Below, in pieces: positions 45,862-54,262 of a stretch of DNA of 64,000 nucleotides. Each line of letters starts with the position of its first letter. Position 1 is the stretch's first letter. This stretch comes from Xanthobacter sp. YC-JY1 (GTDB lineage Bacteria; Pseudomonadota; Alphaproteobacteria; Rhizobiales; Xanthobacteraceae), in contig NZ_CP032674.1 of NCBI RefSeq assembly GCF_021730305.1, positions 3,891,001-3,955,000 of the forward strand. Reading direction: 5' to 3'. The notes beneath the pieces were generated by a model. The model worked only from the letters and a program-made list of their open reading frames with translations, did no database searches and was not told where the DNA came from. Made by a program: the position numbers and the translations under genes.

Positions 45862-46575
45862 TCAGGGCGCGGTGCGGCGGTCGCTGCCGTAGGCGCGCAG
45901 GAAAACCCGGACGGCGCCGCGCACCGATTTCTCCACCACCGCCGGGTCCGGCGCATCCGGCGCGCCGACGAGCACCGGAATGGTCACGCCATCCTTGCAG
46001 AGGGTGAGAAACTGGCTGGCCGCCTGGTCCACATCCTCGATGTCGAGCAGCCCCTGCGCCACCTTGGCCTTCAGAAACACCGACAGGCGGGAAATGCCTT
46101 CGCACGGGCCCGCCTCGAAGAAGCGGCGGCCCACCTCCGGGAACTTGCCGGAAATGGAGATGACGGTTCTGAGCAAGGCAATGCTGCTCGGCCGCAGGAT
46201 GGCGGTGATGAAGGACCGCCCGATCTTGGTGAGCGCGGCCTCGAGATCGGCTTCGTCCGGGTCCACCACGAACATGCGCTCGGCGGTCTCGCCGCACTCG
46301 CTGGAGACGAGTTCCGCGAACAGGTCTTCCTTGTTCTCGAAATAGACGTAGAGCGTGCCCTTGGAGACTCCTGCCGCGCGGGCGATGTCGCCCATGCTGG
46401 CGGCGTCGAAGCCACGGTCGAAGAAGACCTGACGCGCGCCGGCGAGAATCTGGCTGCGCTTCTCCGGGTCCTGGCCTGCGCCTGAACCGGCTTCGTGCGC
46501 ATCGCCGAGGCCACAATCCTCGCGGCCCGCCGCGTGCCGCGGCTTGAGTGCGATCTCGCCTTCCCTGTCCGTCAT
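45862..46575 (-). CDS. TetR/AcrR family transcriptional regulator
   Basis: A 237-residue repressor. The TetR N-terminal domain (about 38-90) contains the recognition sequence [26 protein letters not shown]. The C-terminal ligand domain resembles the AcrR/TetR C-terminal class found with efflux regulators. A 35-residue polar N-terminal extension is unusual. No pump gene is adjacent; the long upstream region carries repeated TGACCGAA half-sites and probably its own operator. The ligand is unknown. Confidence 0.9.
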   Translation of the reverse strand: MTDREGEIALKPRHAAGREDCGLGDAHEAGSGAGQDPEKRSQILAGARQVFFDRGFDAASMGDIARAAGVSKGTLYVYFENKEDLFAELVSSECGETAERMFVVDPDEADLEAALTKIGRSFITAILRPSSIALLRTVISISGKFPEVGRRFFEAGPCEGISRLSVFLKAKVAQGLLDIEDVDQAASQFLTLCKDGVTIPVLVGAPDAPDPAVVEKSVRGAVRVFLRAYGSDRRTAP

Positions 46576-46738
46576 CCTGCGGGTCTCTTCCTCTTGTCCT
46601 CGTTCTCTGCGATCGCGCCGGCTCTGCGCAAGCACGTTAACGTCTTCCCGGCGCCTTCAGCCGCGGCCATGGCAACGATGACACACGCCGCCCACCGCGA
46701 TGGCGACCTTCCCTTGGGGAGAGCCGCACACAATTTTC

Positions 46739-46819
46739 TGACCGAACCGTTCAGTTCGTTCTTGCATGACCGAAAGCGGTGCGCTATGTCAATATTCATC
46801 GAACCAAACCGTTCGGTCA
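46739..46819. promoter_or_regulatory. Candidate TetR operators
   Basis: Two imperfect palindromes of the form ACCGAAC-GTTCGGT, at 46739-46756 and 46804-46819, lie 164 to 244 bases upstream of the tetR start. Single half-sites at 46767 and 46907 add to the cluster. The geometry fits a TetR dimer; binding by this TetR is inferred. Confidence 0.5.
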
Positions 46820-46856
46820 GCGCTCGGAACCGCAACCCGCGCGCTGAACGAACCGA

Positions 46857-46887
46857 GGGAGGAGAGCAACGCCCCCGCTCTCCTCCC
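46857..46887. repeat. 31-base inverted repeat, copy 1
   Basis: GGGAGGAGAGC and GCTCTCCTCCC form an 11-base-pair perfect stem with a 9-base C-rich loop. An identical copy starts 97 bases further on. Confidence 0.85.
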
Positions 46888-46953
46888 TTCCTATCCCGCC
46901 GATCGGTTCGGTCATGACCCGGTGCCGCAACCCTGGTCCTGACTGATGCAAGA

Positions 46954-46984
46954 GGGAGGAGAGCAACGCCCCCGCTCTCCTCCC
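46954..46984. repeat. 31-base inverted repeat, copy 2
   Basis: Identical to the copy at 46857-46887 in stem and loop, with matching flanking bases (GA before). There is no T-run on either side. Confidence 0.85.
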
Positions 46985-47230
46985 TCTGTTTCCATCGGCC
47001 CCCTCCCTCCGAATGTCCCGCAGGTCTGCCCTTCCGCCCGAGCCGAAGTGGCCACACCGCGACATTCCGCCACATCCCCTTTGGTGAACGGGCTAAAGCC
47101 CCTATTTCCTCGCTCACCGGTCCGGGCCCCTCTGGCGCAGGTCTCCTGCGTGATGTCGGATCAGGCGTGATATCCGCGCTCCGTCCAGAGGCCCCATGGT
47201 TCCCCCCGTTTCGCCGAGACCTGTTTCAGC

Positions 47231-48187
47231 ATGACCGCACAAGGCCCCCAGAGCCGGCGGCGTGCGCTGTTCATGGTCAATCCGCGCGCCCGCGGCGGCT
47301 CGCTGCCGCTCGAAGCGGTGCGCGCCGTGCTCGAGACGGAATTCGACCTCCTCGAAACACCGCTGCCGCCGCCCGGCGAACTGTCGGACCTGCTGCGCGC
47401 CCGCGCGGATGAGGTGGATCTCGTCATCCTCGGCGGCGGCGACGGCACGCTGAATGCGGCGGCCTCCGGCCTCTACGACACGCAGCTTCCCCTCGGCGTC
47501 CTGCCGCTCGGCACGGCCAACGATTTCGCCCGCACCCTTGCCATTCCCACCGATCCTTTGGCGGCAGCGCGGGTCATCCTCGCCCACCCGCCCCGCTTCA
47601 TCGACCTTGGGGATGTGAACGGCCATCCCTTCCTCAATGTCGCCAGCATCGGCTTTTCCGCCGATCTTGCCCGCGCGCTCACACGCGAAGCCAAGCGCTA
47701 TTTCGGCGTTGTCGGCTATGGCATCGTCGCCGCGCGCCTGCTGATCCAGTCACGGCTGTTCACGGCCTATATCGAGCATGACGGCACGGCCGAGGCGGTC
47801 CGGACCCTGCAGGTCTCGGTGGGCAACGGGCGCCACTATGGCGGCGGCATGACGGTGGAGGCGAGCGCCACGGCCGATGACGGCCAGCTCGATTTCTACA
47901 GTCTGGAGGTGGACCACTGGTGGCGCCTTCTGGCCCTCCTGCCCTCTCTCCGCGCCGGCACGCAGGGCCAGTGGGATGACGTGCGCGCCTTCCGGACGAA
48001 GAAGGTCGTTGTGCGCACCAGCCGCCCGCGCCCGGTCAATACGGACGGCGAGCTCGTCACCTACACCCCGGCGCATTTCAGCATTCGGCCCGCCGCCATC
48101 CGTGTCCATGCGCCGCCGCAGACCGTGACCCGATCCGGCAGCGGTGAGCAGAATTCCTTGCACCCCCTCGCTGAAGGCACCCCCTAG
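47231..48187 (+). CDS. YegS/BmrU-type lipid kinase (diacylglycerol kinase family)
   Basis: The 318-residue protein has the DAGK catalytic fold: VNPRARGG near the start, ATP-binding GGGDGTLN (68-75), PLGTANDFARTL and a C-terminal TDGEL-like NTDGELV segment. It phosphorylates diacylglycerol, phosphatidylglycerol or another lipid at the inner membrane. The stop is followed at once by the terC start, so the two are co-expressed. Confidence 0.88.
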   Translation: MTAQGPQSRRRALFMVNPRARGGSLPLEAVRAVLETEFDLLETPLPPPGELSDLLRARADEVDLVILGGGDGTLNAAASGLYDTQLPLGVLPLGTANDFARTLAIPTDPLAAARVILAHPPRFIDLGDVNGHPFLNVASIGFSADLARALTREAKRYFGVVGYGIVAARLLIQSRLFTAYIEHDGTAEAVRTLQVSVGNGRHYGGGMTVEASATADDGQLDFYSLEVDHWWRLLALLPSLRAGTQGQWDDVRAFRTKKVVVRTSRPRPVNTDGELVTYTPAHFSIRPAAIRVHAPPQTVTRSGSGEQNSLHPLAEGTP

Positions 48188-48931
48188 ATGGACTACCTCC
48201 TCCAACTCGCAGCCGATCCCGCCGCGTGGGTCGCCCTGGTGACGCTGGTGGCCATGGAAGTCGTGCTCGGCATCGACAACCTGATCTTCATCTCCATCCT
48301 CACCAACAAGCTGCCGGAGCAGTATCGCAGCAAGGCGCGGCGCATCGGCATCAGCCTCGCGCTCATCATGCGCCTCGCTTTGCTCGGCACCATCGCCATC
48401 ATCGTGCGGCTGACGGCGCCCATCTTCGAGGTGTTCGGCCACGCCTTCTCCTGGCGCGACCTAATCCTCATCGCCGGCGGCCTGTTCCTGGTGTGGAAGG
48501 CGACCACCGAGATCCATCACACCGTGGACCCACGCACCCATGCGGAGGACGTGAAGGAGAGCAAGGTCACCATCGGCTTCACCGCCGCCATCGTGCAGAT
48601 CCTGCTGCTCGACATCGTGTTCTCCATCGACAGCATCATCACCGCCGTGGGCATGACCGAGCACATCCCGATCATGGTGATCGCCGTGATCGCCGCCGTG
48701 ACCTGCATGCTACTCGCCGCGGACCCGCTGGCCCGCTTCATCGAGGCAAACCCCACCGTGGTGCTGCTGGCGCTGGGCTTCCTCATCATGATCGGCATGA
48801 CGCTGATCGCGGAAGGCTTCGGCGCCCACGTACCCAAGGGCTACGTCTACGCCGCCATGGGCTTCTCCACGGCCATTGAGGGCCTCAACATGATGGTCCG
48901 CCGCCGCCGTGCGGCCGGCGCGGGGCATTGA
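48188..48931 (+). CDS. TerC family integral membrane protein
   Basis: The 247-residue protein has about seven membrane spans and the TerC signatures [13 protein letters not shown] and [18 protein letters not shown], whose acidic residues sit inside the membrane. TerC/YgaP-type proteins are linked to metal (Mn2+) efflux and tellurite resistance. The ATG follows the lipid-kinase stop directly. Confidence 0.92.
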   Translation: MDYLLQLAADPAAWVALVTLVAMEVVLGIDNLIFISILTNKLPEQYRSKARRIGISLALIMRLALLGTIAIIVRLTAPIFEVFGHAFSWRDLILIAGGLFLVWKATTEIHHTVDPRTHAEDVKESKVTIGFTAAIVQILLLDIVFSIDSIITAVGMTEHIPIMVIAVIAAVTCMLLAADPLARFIEANPTVVLLALGFLIMIGMTLIAEGFGAHVPKGYVYAAMGFSTAIEGLNMMVRRRRAAGAGH

Positions 48932-49067
48932 GCTGACGGGCGGTCGCGCCGCCGCATTCCAACGCGCCGCGGGCATCGCTATGCTCGTGGCGCGGGCGGA
49001 TCGGCCCGCGACTCAAAGGGGCATCGCCGGCAGTCCGCCGCCCCGCAGCCTGTGGCCGAGGTCGAGA

Positions 49068-49421
49068 ATGGCTCATTTTTCCGCGTCCCGTTTCGCCGTC
49101 GCGCTGGTGCCGGCGCTGGTGCTGATGGCGTTCGCCGCCCCGGCGCGCGCGCAGGCCTGCCTGGAGCAGATCGTTCCGGTTCAGGCGGCGCTCAAGGAGC
49201 GCCTGCCGCATCCCAAGAAGCCGCCGGAGCAGGACCAGTCCGTCGCGGCGCAGACCGACCGGCAGGCCACGCCGGGCTCCCTCGCCGCGGCGGGCCTGAC
49301 CCAGCCGGACTCCGGCGCCCTCGGCGCGCTCAATCAGGCCATCAACCTGCAGGCGGCGGGCGACGAGGCCGGCTGCCTCAAGGCTCTCGCCGAAGCCAAG
49401 CGCCTTGGCGGCCTGAACTGA
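49068..49421 (+). CDS. Small exported protein of unknown function
   Basis: The 117-residue protein has a clear signal peptide (about 1-28, APARAQA). The mature part is Pro/Gln/Ala-rich and ends in a helix resembling a single TPR-like unit (NQAINLQAAGDEAGCLKALAEAKRL). It has two cysteines, at the mature N-terminus and near the C-terminus. No family was recognised. It stands between terC and the convergent oxidase gene. Confidence 0.6.
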   Translation: MAHFSASRFAVALVPALVLMAFAAPARAQACLEQIVPVQAALKERLPHPKKPPEQDQSVAAQTDRQATPGSLAAAGLTQPDSGALGALNQAINLQAAGDEAGCLKALAEAKRLGGLN

Positions 49422-49433
49422 GGCCGGGCCGGC

Positions 49434-50735
49434 TCAGAGCCGGTCGCGCAGGGCGTAATAGCTGAGGCCCGCCATCATCAGCGGGGTGCGCAGCAGGGTG
49501 CCGCCGGGGAAAGGCGGCACCGGCAGACGGCCGAGCAGGTCGAAGCGCGAGAGCTGGCCCTGCACCGCCTCGGCGAGGATCTTGCCGAACAGCGGCGCCA
49601 ACGCCACCCCCTGCCCGCTGTAGCCGGCCGAGACGAGGACGTGCGGCGACAGACGGCGCACGAAGGGCATGCGCGTCATGGTGATGGCCAGCACACCGCC
49701 CCAGGCGTAGTCGATGCGGGCTTCGCCGAGCTGCGGAAAGATGCGCAGCATGAACGGCCGGACGAAATCCGCCACGTCCGGCCTCAGCCCACGGCGATAG
49801 CTCTCGCCACCGCCGAACAACAGCCGGCCATCGGCGGAGAGGCGGAAATAGTTGATGACGAACCGGCTGTCCGCCACCGCCGCGCCGTTGGCGATGATCT
49901 CCTGCGCCTGATCACCCAGGGGCTCCGTGGCGGCGATGTAGTTGCAGATGGGCATGACATGGGCGTCGACCCGCCGGTCGAGCCCGTCCATCAGTCCGTT
50001 GCCACATTCGAGCAGGAAGTCGGCGACCACGCTGCCGCCGCCGTCGGTGGTGACGGTCACGCCGGCCTCGTCCGTGACCTTGACCGCACGCGTCCCCTCG
50101 TGGATCTCGACCCCCGCCGCGACGGCTGCGGAGCCGAGGCCGAGGGCGAAGTTGAGCGGGTGCAGGTGGCCCGCGCCCTTGTCGAGAAGGCCGCCATAAT
50201 AGGCGGAGGTGCCGACCAGCGCCCGGATCTCGTCGCGGGTGAGCGGCTGGAGGGCATCGTAGCCGTAGTCCACCGCGAGCGTGCGGGCGTAATCGTAGCT
50301 GTCCGGGACGTACCGCGCCTTGTGATCCGCGAGGATGAGACCCTCGCGCAGGTCGCACGGAATGTCGTGGCGGGCGATGAGGCTGCGTACGAGCGCCTTG
50401 CCCTCCTCCGCGAGGTTCCAGAGCTTGTGGGCGTCGTCGCGCCCCACCGCCTTTTCCAGGAAATCCTGGCCGCGGCGCTGGCCGCTGTGAAGCTGGCCGC
50501 CGTTGCGCCCCGAGGCGCCCGAGCCCACCCGCGCGGCCTCCAGCACCACCACCTTGAACCCCGCCTCGGCGAGATGCAGCGCGGCGGACAGGCCCGTATA
50601 GCCGGCCCCGATGACGCACACGTCAGCCCGCACCGCGCCCTTCAGCGGCGAAAAGGCGGGGAATGCGGTTGCCGTGGCCGTGTACCAGGAGCGGGCGTGG
50701 CCGGCCGGATTGAGCGGCGCGGCGACCCGGTGCAT
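49434..50735 (-). CDS. FAD-dependent amine oxidoreductase (PuuB/DadA-like)
   Basis: A 433-residue FAD-binding oxidoreductase of the glycine/D-amino-acid oxidase family. It has an ADVCVIGAGYTGLSAALHLAEAG Rossmann segment (GAGYTG 43-48), the SGRNGGQ block after the FAD strand and a C-terminal GYSGQGVALAPLFGKILAE FAD-contacting motif. Adjacent to a glutamine synthetase-like gene, it fits gamma-glutamylputrescine oxidase. Start chosen at 50735 after a GAAGAAGAAAG site. Confidence 0.85.
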   Translation of the reverse strand: MHRVAAPLNPAGHARSWYTATATAFPAFSPLKGAVRADVCVIGAGYTGLSAALHLAEAGFKVVVLEAARVGSGASGRNGGQLHSGQRRGQDFLEKAVGRDDAHKLWNLAEEGKALVRSLIARHDIPCDLREGLILADHKARYVPDSYDYARTLAVDYGYDALQPLTRDEIRALVGTSAYYGGLLDKGAGHLHPLNFALGLGSAAVAAGVEIHEGTRAVKVTDEAGVTVTTDGGGSVVADFLLECGNGLMDGLDRRVDAHVMPICNYIAATEPLGDQAQEIIANGAAVADSRFVINYFRLSADGRLLFGGGESYRRGLRPDVADFVRPFMLRIFPQLGEARIDYAWGGVLAITMTRMPFVRRLSPHVLVSAGYSGQGVALAPLFGKILAEAVQGQLSRFDLLGRLPVPPFPGGTLLRTPLMMAGLSYYALRDRL

Positions 50736-50773
50736 GGCATTTTCTTTCTTCTTCTCGTTGGGCACCGGCCGCC

Positions 50774-52177
50774 TCACACGTTGAGCAGAAGGTACTCCCG
50801 CTCCCAGGGCGAGATCACCCTCATGAAGGTTTCGAACTCGGCCTGCTTCACCGCGGCGTAAGCGGAGACGAACCGCTCGCCCAGGACCTCGGCAAGCGGC
50901 TCGCTGTCCTGAAACGCCGCAACCGCCTCAAGCAGCCCGCGCGGCAGGTCGAAATCGAGATTCTTCGCGTCGCCGTCGATCGGATCGGTCGCACGCAGAT
51001 TTTCGGTCAGGCCGAGATAGCCGCAGGCGAGGGACGCAGCGATGGCGAGGTAGGGATTGGCGTCCGAGGACGGCACCCGGTTCTCCAGCCGCCGCGCTTC
51101 CGGGGTGGAAGGCGGCACGCGCAGGCCGGCGGTGCGGTTGTCATAGCCCCATTGCAGGTTGATGGGCGCCATGGAGTCGCGCGTCAGCCGGCGATACGAG
51201 TTCACATAGGGCGCCATGATGCACATGACCGACGGCAGGTATTTCTGGTGGCCGGCGATGAAGGAGAAGAATTCCGGCGTCGGGTCGCCATCCTCGTCGG
51301 AGAACAGGTTGCGCCCGGTGGCGGTGTTGATGACCGACTGGTGGATATGCATGGCGCTGCCCGGCTCGTTGGCGATGGGCTTGGCCATGAAGGTCGCATA
51401 GATCTTGTGGGCGAGCGCCGCCTCGCGGATCGTGCGCTTGAACAGGAAGACTTGGTCCGCCAGCACCAGCGGATCGCCGTGGCGGAGGTTGATCTCCATC
51501 TGCGCCGCGCCGTCCTCATGGATCAGCGTGTCGATCTCCAGCCCCTGGGCCTCGGAATAATCATAGATGTCCTCGAACAGGGCATCGAACTCGTTCACCG
51601 CCTGGATCGAATAGGACTGGCGGCCGATCTCCGGCCGGCCGGAGCGGCCCACGGGCGGCTTCAGGGGATAGTCGGGATCGGTGTTGGGCTCGACGAGGTA
51701 GAACTCGATCTCCGGCGCCACCACCGGCTTCCAGCCCTTCTTCTCGTAGAGCGAAATGACGTGCCGCAGCACCTGCCGGGGCGCCAGCTCCACCGGACGT
51801 CCATCGCGGTGGTAGGCGTCGTGGATCACCTGGGCGGTGGGGTCCTGCGCCCACGGCACCGAGCAGAGGGTGGCAAGGTCGGGCTCCAGCACGAGGTCGC
51901 TGTCGGCGATCACCGAATCGACCAGCCCTTCATAGTCGGGATACTCGCCGGAGATGGTCTGGAAGAAGACCGACAGCGGCAGGTTCATCACGGGCGAGGA
52001 AAAGAACTTGGAGGCCGGCATGATCTTGCCGCGGGCGACGCCGGCGAGATCGGGAACGGTGCATTCGATCTCGGTGATGCCCCGGCTGGCCATCCAGGCC
52101 TTGGCTTCCGTCAGCGATGTCACACCCCGCGGGGCCGTTGCCTGAGTCTTCTGCGCACCCTTGCTGCGTTTCGCCAT
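50774..52177 (-). CDS. Glutamine synthetase family protein, gamma-glutamylputrescine synthetase-like
   Basis: A 467-residue GS-fold ligase. The beta-grasp N-domain carries VPDLAGVARGKIMPASKF; the catalytic domain has EIEFYL, the LIHEDGAAQMEINLRHGDPL metal-binding block, a SAMHIHQS histidine motif and RVPSSDANPYLAIAA. It ligates glutamate to a polyamine or other amine. The oxidase gene follows with 38 bases between them. A strong hairpin spans the leader just before the start codon. Confidence 0.88.
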   Translation of the reverse strand: MAKRSKGAQKTQATAPRGVTSLTEAKAWMASRGITEIECTVPDLAGVARGKIMPASKFFSSPVMNLPLSVFFQTISGEYPDYEGLVDSVIADSDLVLEPDLATLCSVPWAQDPTAQVIHDAYHRDGRPVELAPRQVLRHVISLYEKKGWKPVVAPEIEFYLVEPNTDPDYPLKPPVGRSGRPEIGRQSYSIQAVNEFDALFEDIYDYSEAQGLEIDTLIHEDGAAQMEINLRHGDPLVLADQVFLFKRTIREAALAHKIYATFMAKPIANEPGSAMHIHQSVINTATGRNLFSDEDGDPTPEFFSFIAGHQKYLPSVMCIMAPYVNSYRRLTRDSMAPINLQWGYDNRTAGLRVPPSTPEARRLENRVPSSDANPYLAIAASLACGYLGLTENLRATDPIDGDAKNLDFDLPRGLLEAVAAFQDSEPLAEVLGERFVSAYAAVKQAEFETFMRVISPWEREYLLLNV

Positions 52178-52183
52178 GATGTC

Positions 52184-52210
52184 CTCGGGCGTGAACCGCT
52201 CACGCCCGAG
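52184..52210 (-). promoter_or_regulatory. Leader hairpin overlapping the ribosome-binding site
   Basis: A perfect 11-base-pair inverted repeat (CTCGGGCGTGA/TCACGCCCGAG, 5-base loop) ends 6 bases before the GS-like ATG. The GAGGA ribosome-binding site begins inside its 3' arm, so the folded leader could limit translation. Confidence 0.6.
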
Positions 52211-52296
52211 CAGGGAACACCTGCGCCACCATCAGTGTCAACGCGACCCTAAGACGGCAACGCTCACGTTTGGGAAAGATGCAGGGGCGACGGCCA

Positions 52297-52313
52297 TGTC
52301 CCGGTCCGGGACA
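52297..52313. promoter_or_regulatory. Palindrome upstream of the GS-like gene
   Basis: TGTCCCGG-T-CCGGGACA is a perfect 8+8 palindrome 120 bases before the start codon, a candidate operator. Confidence 0.45.
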
Positions 52314-52443
52314 GGCGCCTCGACGGCCCGGGAACAGCCATCGAACGAATCACGATCGAATCGCAGTGCCGGCCGCGTTCCCGCTTCTCCCCCTACGAGA
52401 TGTTGGGCCTCGGCCTCAACGGTAGCGGATTCAGGCGGACCGC

Positions 52444-53310
52444 TCAGCGCGGCGCGTTCACCGGTACCGTGCCGGCCTTCGCCTCGGTCTCGAGGGAGGT
52501 CGCCTCCAGCAGGGCGGTGCCGATCATGGTGGCGACCGACACACGGAACGGCGCCATCAGGCGCGTGCCAGCGATGGGCACCAGCCACACATAGATGTCC
52601 TTGTTGTCGACCATGTACTTGACCGTGTAGCGGGTGGGCCGGTGCCCGGCGACAGGCTGGTAGCGCACGGAGCACACCACGGCCGAGCCGGCATAGCCGT
52701 CCACCTTCACCGTCTCGGTGCGCTGATAGGTCAGGACGAGATCGTAGCGCTGACGTCCGTCGAACACGGGGATCGACCGGGAGCAGGCAGCCGCGGACAG
52801 CATGTCGCCAGTGCCCGGCACATAGACGAAGGCCCCGCTCATGGGGTCGAGAATGTTCTGCAGCACCGCCTGCTCGATGGGGACGCGATCAGCCGCCGGC
52901 TTGAGCGGCGGCTCCACTTGCATTTCCTTCAGCGCGCCGGAGGCCATCGCAAGGCGCGCGGTCTCGGCCTTGCCGTCGGCCTCGGCATTGAGCGCGTAGA
53001 CCTTCGGCACCAGCTTGCCGCCAGAGATGGCCCCGCGCGAGGCAGCGACGCCCTTGCCTGACGACACGGCGCGCAGCACGCCGGTGACGCGGGCGGAGCC
53101 GGAAATCTCATAGGCCTGGTCGCCGGCCTCCACCTTGATGGACCCGCGGCCGAGTTCGACCCCACCGATGCTGAGCACATATTTGGCGTTGAACTGCCCG
53201 TCTGCCCAGGCGGGCCCGGCGAGGCCGGAAGCCATCAGGAGGCCGACCATGGCGGCACCGGCGCGGTGCCGGAAACGGGGCAAAGGAGCGGTCATCGGGG
53301 TCGTCGTCAT
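52444..53310 (-). CDS. DUF3108 domain exported protein
   Basis: The 288-residue protein has a signal peptide (about 1-36, PAWADG) and a DUF3108 beta-rich domain: FNAKYVLSIGGVELGRGSIKVE first strands, DPMSGAFVYVPG and a YDLVLTYQRTETVKV region. The envelope function of the family is not established. The ATG at 53310 fits the signal peptide. A second ATG lies five codons on. Confidence 0.82.
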   Translation of the reverse strand: MTTTPMTAPLPRFRHRAGAAMVGLLMASGLAGPAWADGQFNAKYVLSIGGVELGRGSIKVEAGDQAYEISGSARVTGVLRAVSSGKGVAASRGAISGGKLVPKVYALNAEADGKAETARLAMASGALKEMQVEPPLKPAADRVPIEQAVLQNILDPMSGAFVYVPGTGDMLSAAACSRSIPVFDGRQRYDLVLTYQRTETVKVDGYAGSAVVCSVRYQPVAGHRPTRYTVKYMVDNKDIYVWLVPIAGTRLMAPFRVSVATMIGTALLEATSLETEAKAGTVPVNAPR

Positions 53311-53619
53311 TGCAGAATCCGGATGGAGATGTCCGGGGGGCCGGCGGACCCGTGTCCCAGAGGCATGCACAGGGAAGGCGGCTGAACTGTGGCCCACCGG
53401 CGGAGCCGCAGCCGCCCCCGCCGCACCGCCCGCCGGAGGAGCCGGCCGGCAGCAGACCCGGGAATGCCGCGCGAATCCGCATGGGTCATTGACTTTACGG
53501 CGGTTTGTCACGATCTTTCCAGCCTACCCTGAGAGGCGGGTTGCGCAGACGACGGCAAGGACCGGCGCCGCGGCCCGTTTACCTCGGGGGATCGTGTTGA
53601 TTGCCAAGGAGCTGAAGCC
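53311..53619. other. Divergent intergenic region and infC leader
   Basis: About 310 bases between the DUF3108 gene and infC. A TTGACT at 53489 has no convincing -10 element. The AAGGAG at 53606 serves infC. No RNA gene was seen. Confidence 0.4.
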
Positions 53620-53622
53620 ATT
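53606..53622 (+). promoter_or_regulatory. infC ribosome-binding site with ATT start codon
   Basis: AAGGAG (53606-53611) lies 8 bases before ATT (53620-53622) but 20 bases before the first ATG (53632). The spacing favours ATT. Confidence 0.75.
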
Positions 53623-54156
53623 CGCCGCCCTATGAGACCCGTCGCGCCGGAGAAGGATGGACCGCGCGTCAATGAGGAAATCCGCATCCGCGAAGTCCAG
53701 CTGATCGACCAGGACGGTCAGAACCGCGGCGTGGTAGCAATCCGCGATGCGCTCACCTTGGCGCAGGAAGCCGGGCTCGATCTCGTCGAGATCTCCCCCA
53801 ATTCCGCGCCCCCCGTCTGCAAGATTCTCGATTACGGCCGCTTCAAGTACCAGAACCAGAAGAAGGCCAGCGAGGCGCGCAAGAAGCAGAAGGTGGTCGA
53901 GGTCAAGGAGATCAAGCTCCGCCCCGGCATCGACGACCATGACTACGACGTGAAGATGCGGGCGATGCAGCGCTTCTTCGAGGAAGGCGACAAGGTGAAG
54001 GTAACCCTGCGCTTCCGTGGTCGCGAGATGGCGCATCAGGACATCGGCTACAAGCTGCTGCAGAAGCTCAAGGAAGACGTTTCCACCATCGCCAAGGTCG
54101 AGGCCGAGCCCATGCTCGAAGGCCGGCAGATGATCATGATCCTCGCCCCGCGCTGA
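53620..54156 (+). CDS. infC: Translation initiation factor IF-3
   Basis: With an ATT start the protein has 178 residues and begins (M)[17 protein letters not shown], matching the common rhizobial MRRPF start. The N-domain contains [13 protein letters not shown] and [26 protein letters not shown]; the basic linker and C-domain contain [16 protein letters not shown] and [16 protein letters not shown]-3 binds the 30S subunit and rejects non-canonical start codons. A rare start codon gives negative feedback in E. coli (AUU). An ATG at 53632 would give 174 residues. Confidence 0.96.
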   Translation: MRRPMRPVAPEKDGPRVNEEIRIREVQLIDQDGQNRGVVAIRDALTLAQEAGLDLVEISPNSAPPVCKILDYGRFKYQNQKKASEARKKQKVVEVKEIKLRPGIDDHDYDVKMRAMQRFFEEGDKVKVTLRFRGREMAHQDIGYKLLQKLKEDVSTIAKVEAEPMLEGRQMIMILAPR

Positions 54157-54175
54157 TGCGGGATCGGGGGCGGTA

Positions 54176-54210
54176 AAGAAAAAGCCCGGCGCAGCGCGCC
54201 GGGCTTTTCT
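54176..54210. terminator. Bidirectional terminator between infC and a BA14K gene
   Basis: The 12-base-pair stem AAAGCCCGGCGC/GCGCCGGGCTTT, loop AGC, is followed by T-rich sequence on both strands. It ends infC and the convergent BA14K-like gene. Confidence 0.9.
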
Positions 54211-54262
54211 CGTTTCACTCGCCTGATCGAGGATCGCGGCCGACAGTGCGGCCGCGCTTCCC

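Larger units (their letters stand above)
46576..47230. other. Long intergenic region with operator-like sites and duplicated hairpin
   Basis: A 655-base gap between tetR and the lipid kinase. It holds four TGACCGAA half-sites (46739-46746, 46767-46774, and in reverse 46812-46819 and 46907-46914) and two identical 31-base inverted repeats. No protein or RNA gene could be supported. Confidence 0.6.

Noticed and set aside
53489-53517. TTGACT as -35 of an infC promoter
   Set aside because: No acceptable -10 hexamer at 16-18 bases spacing (GATCTT).
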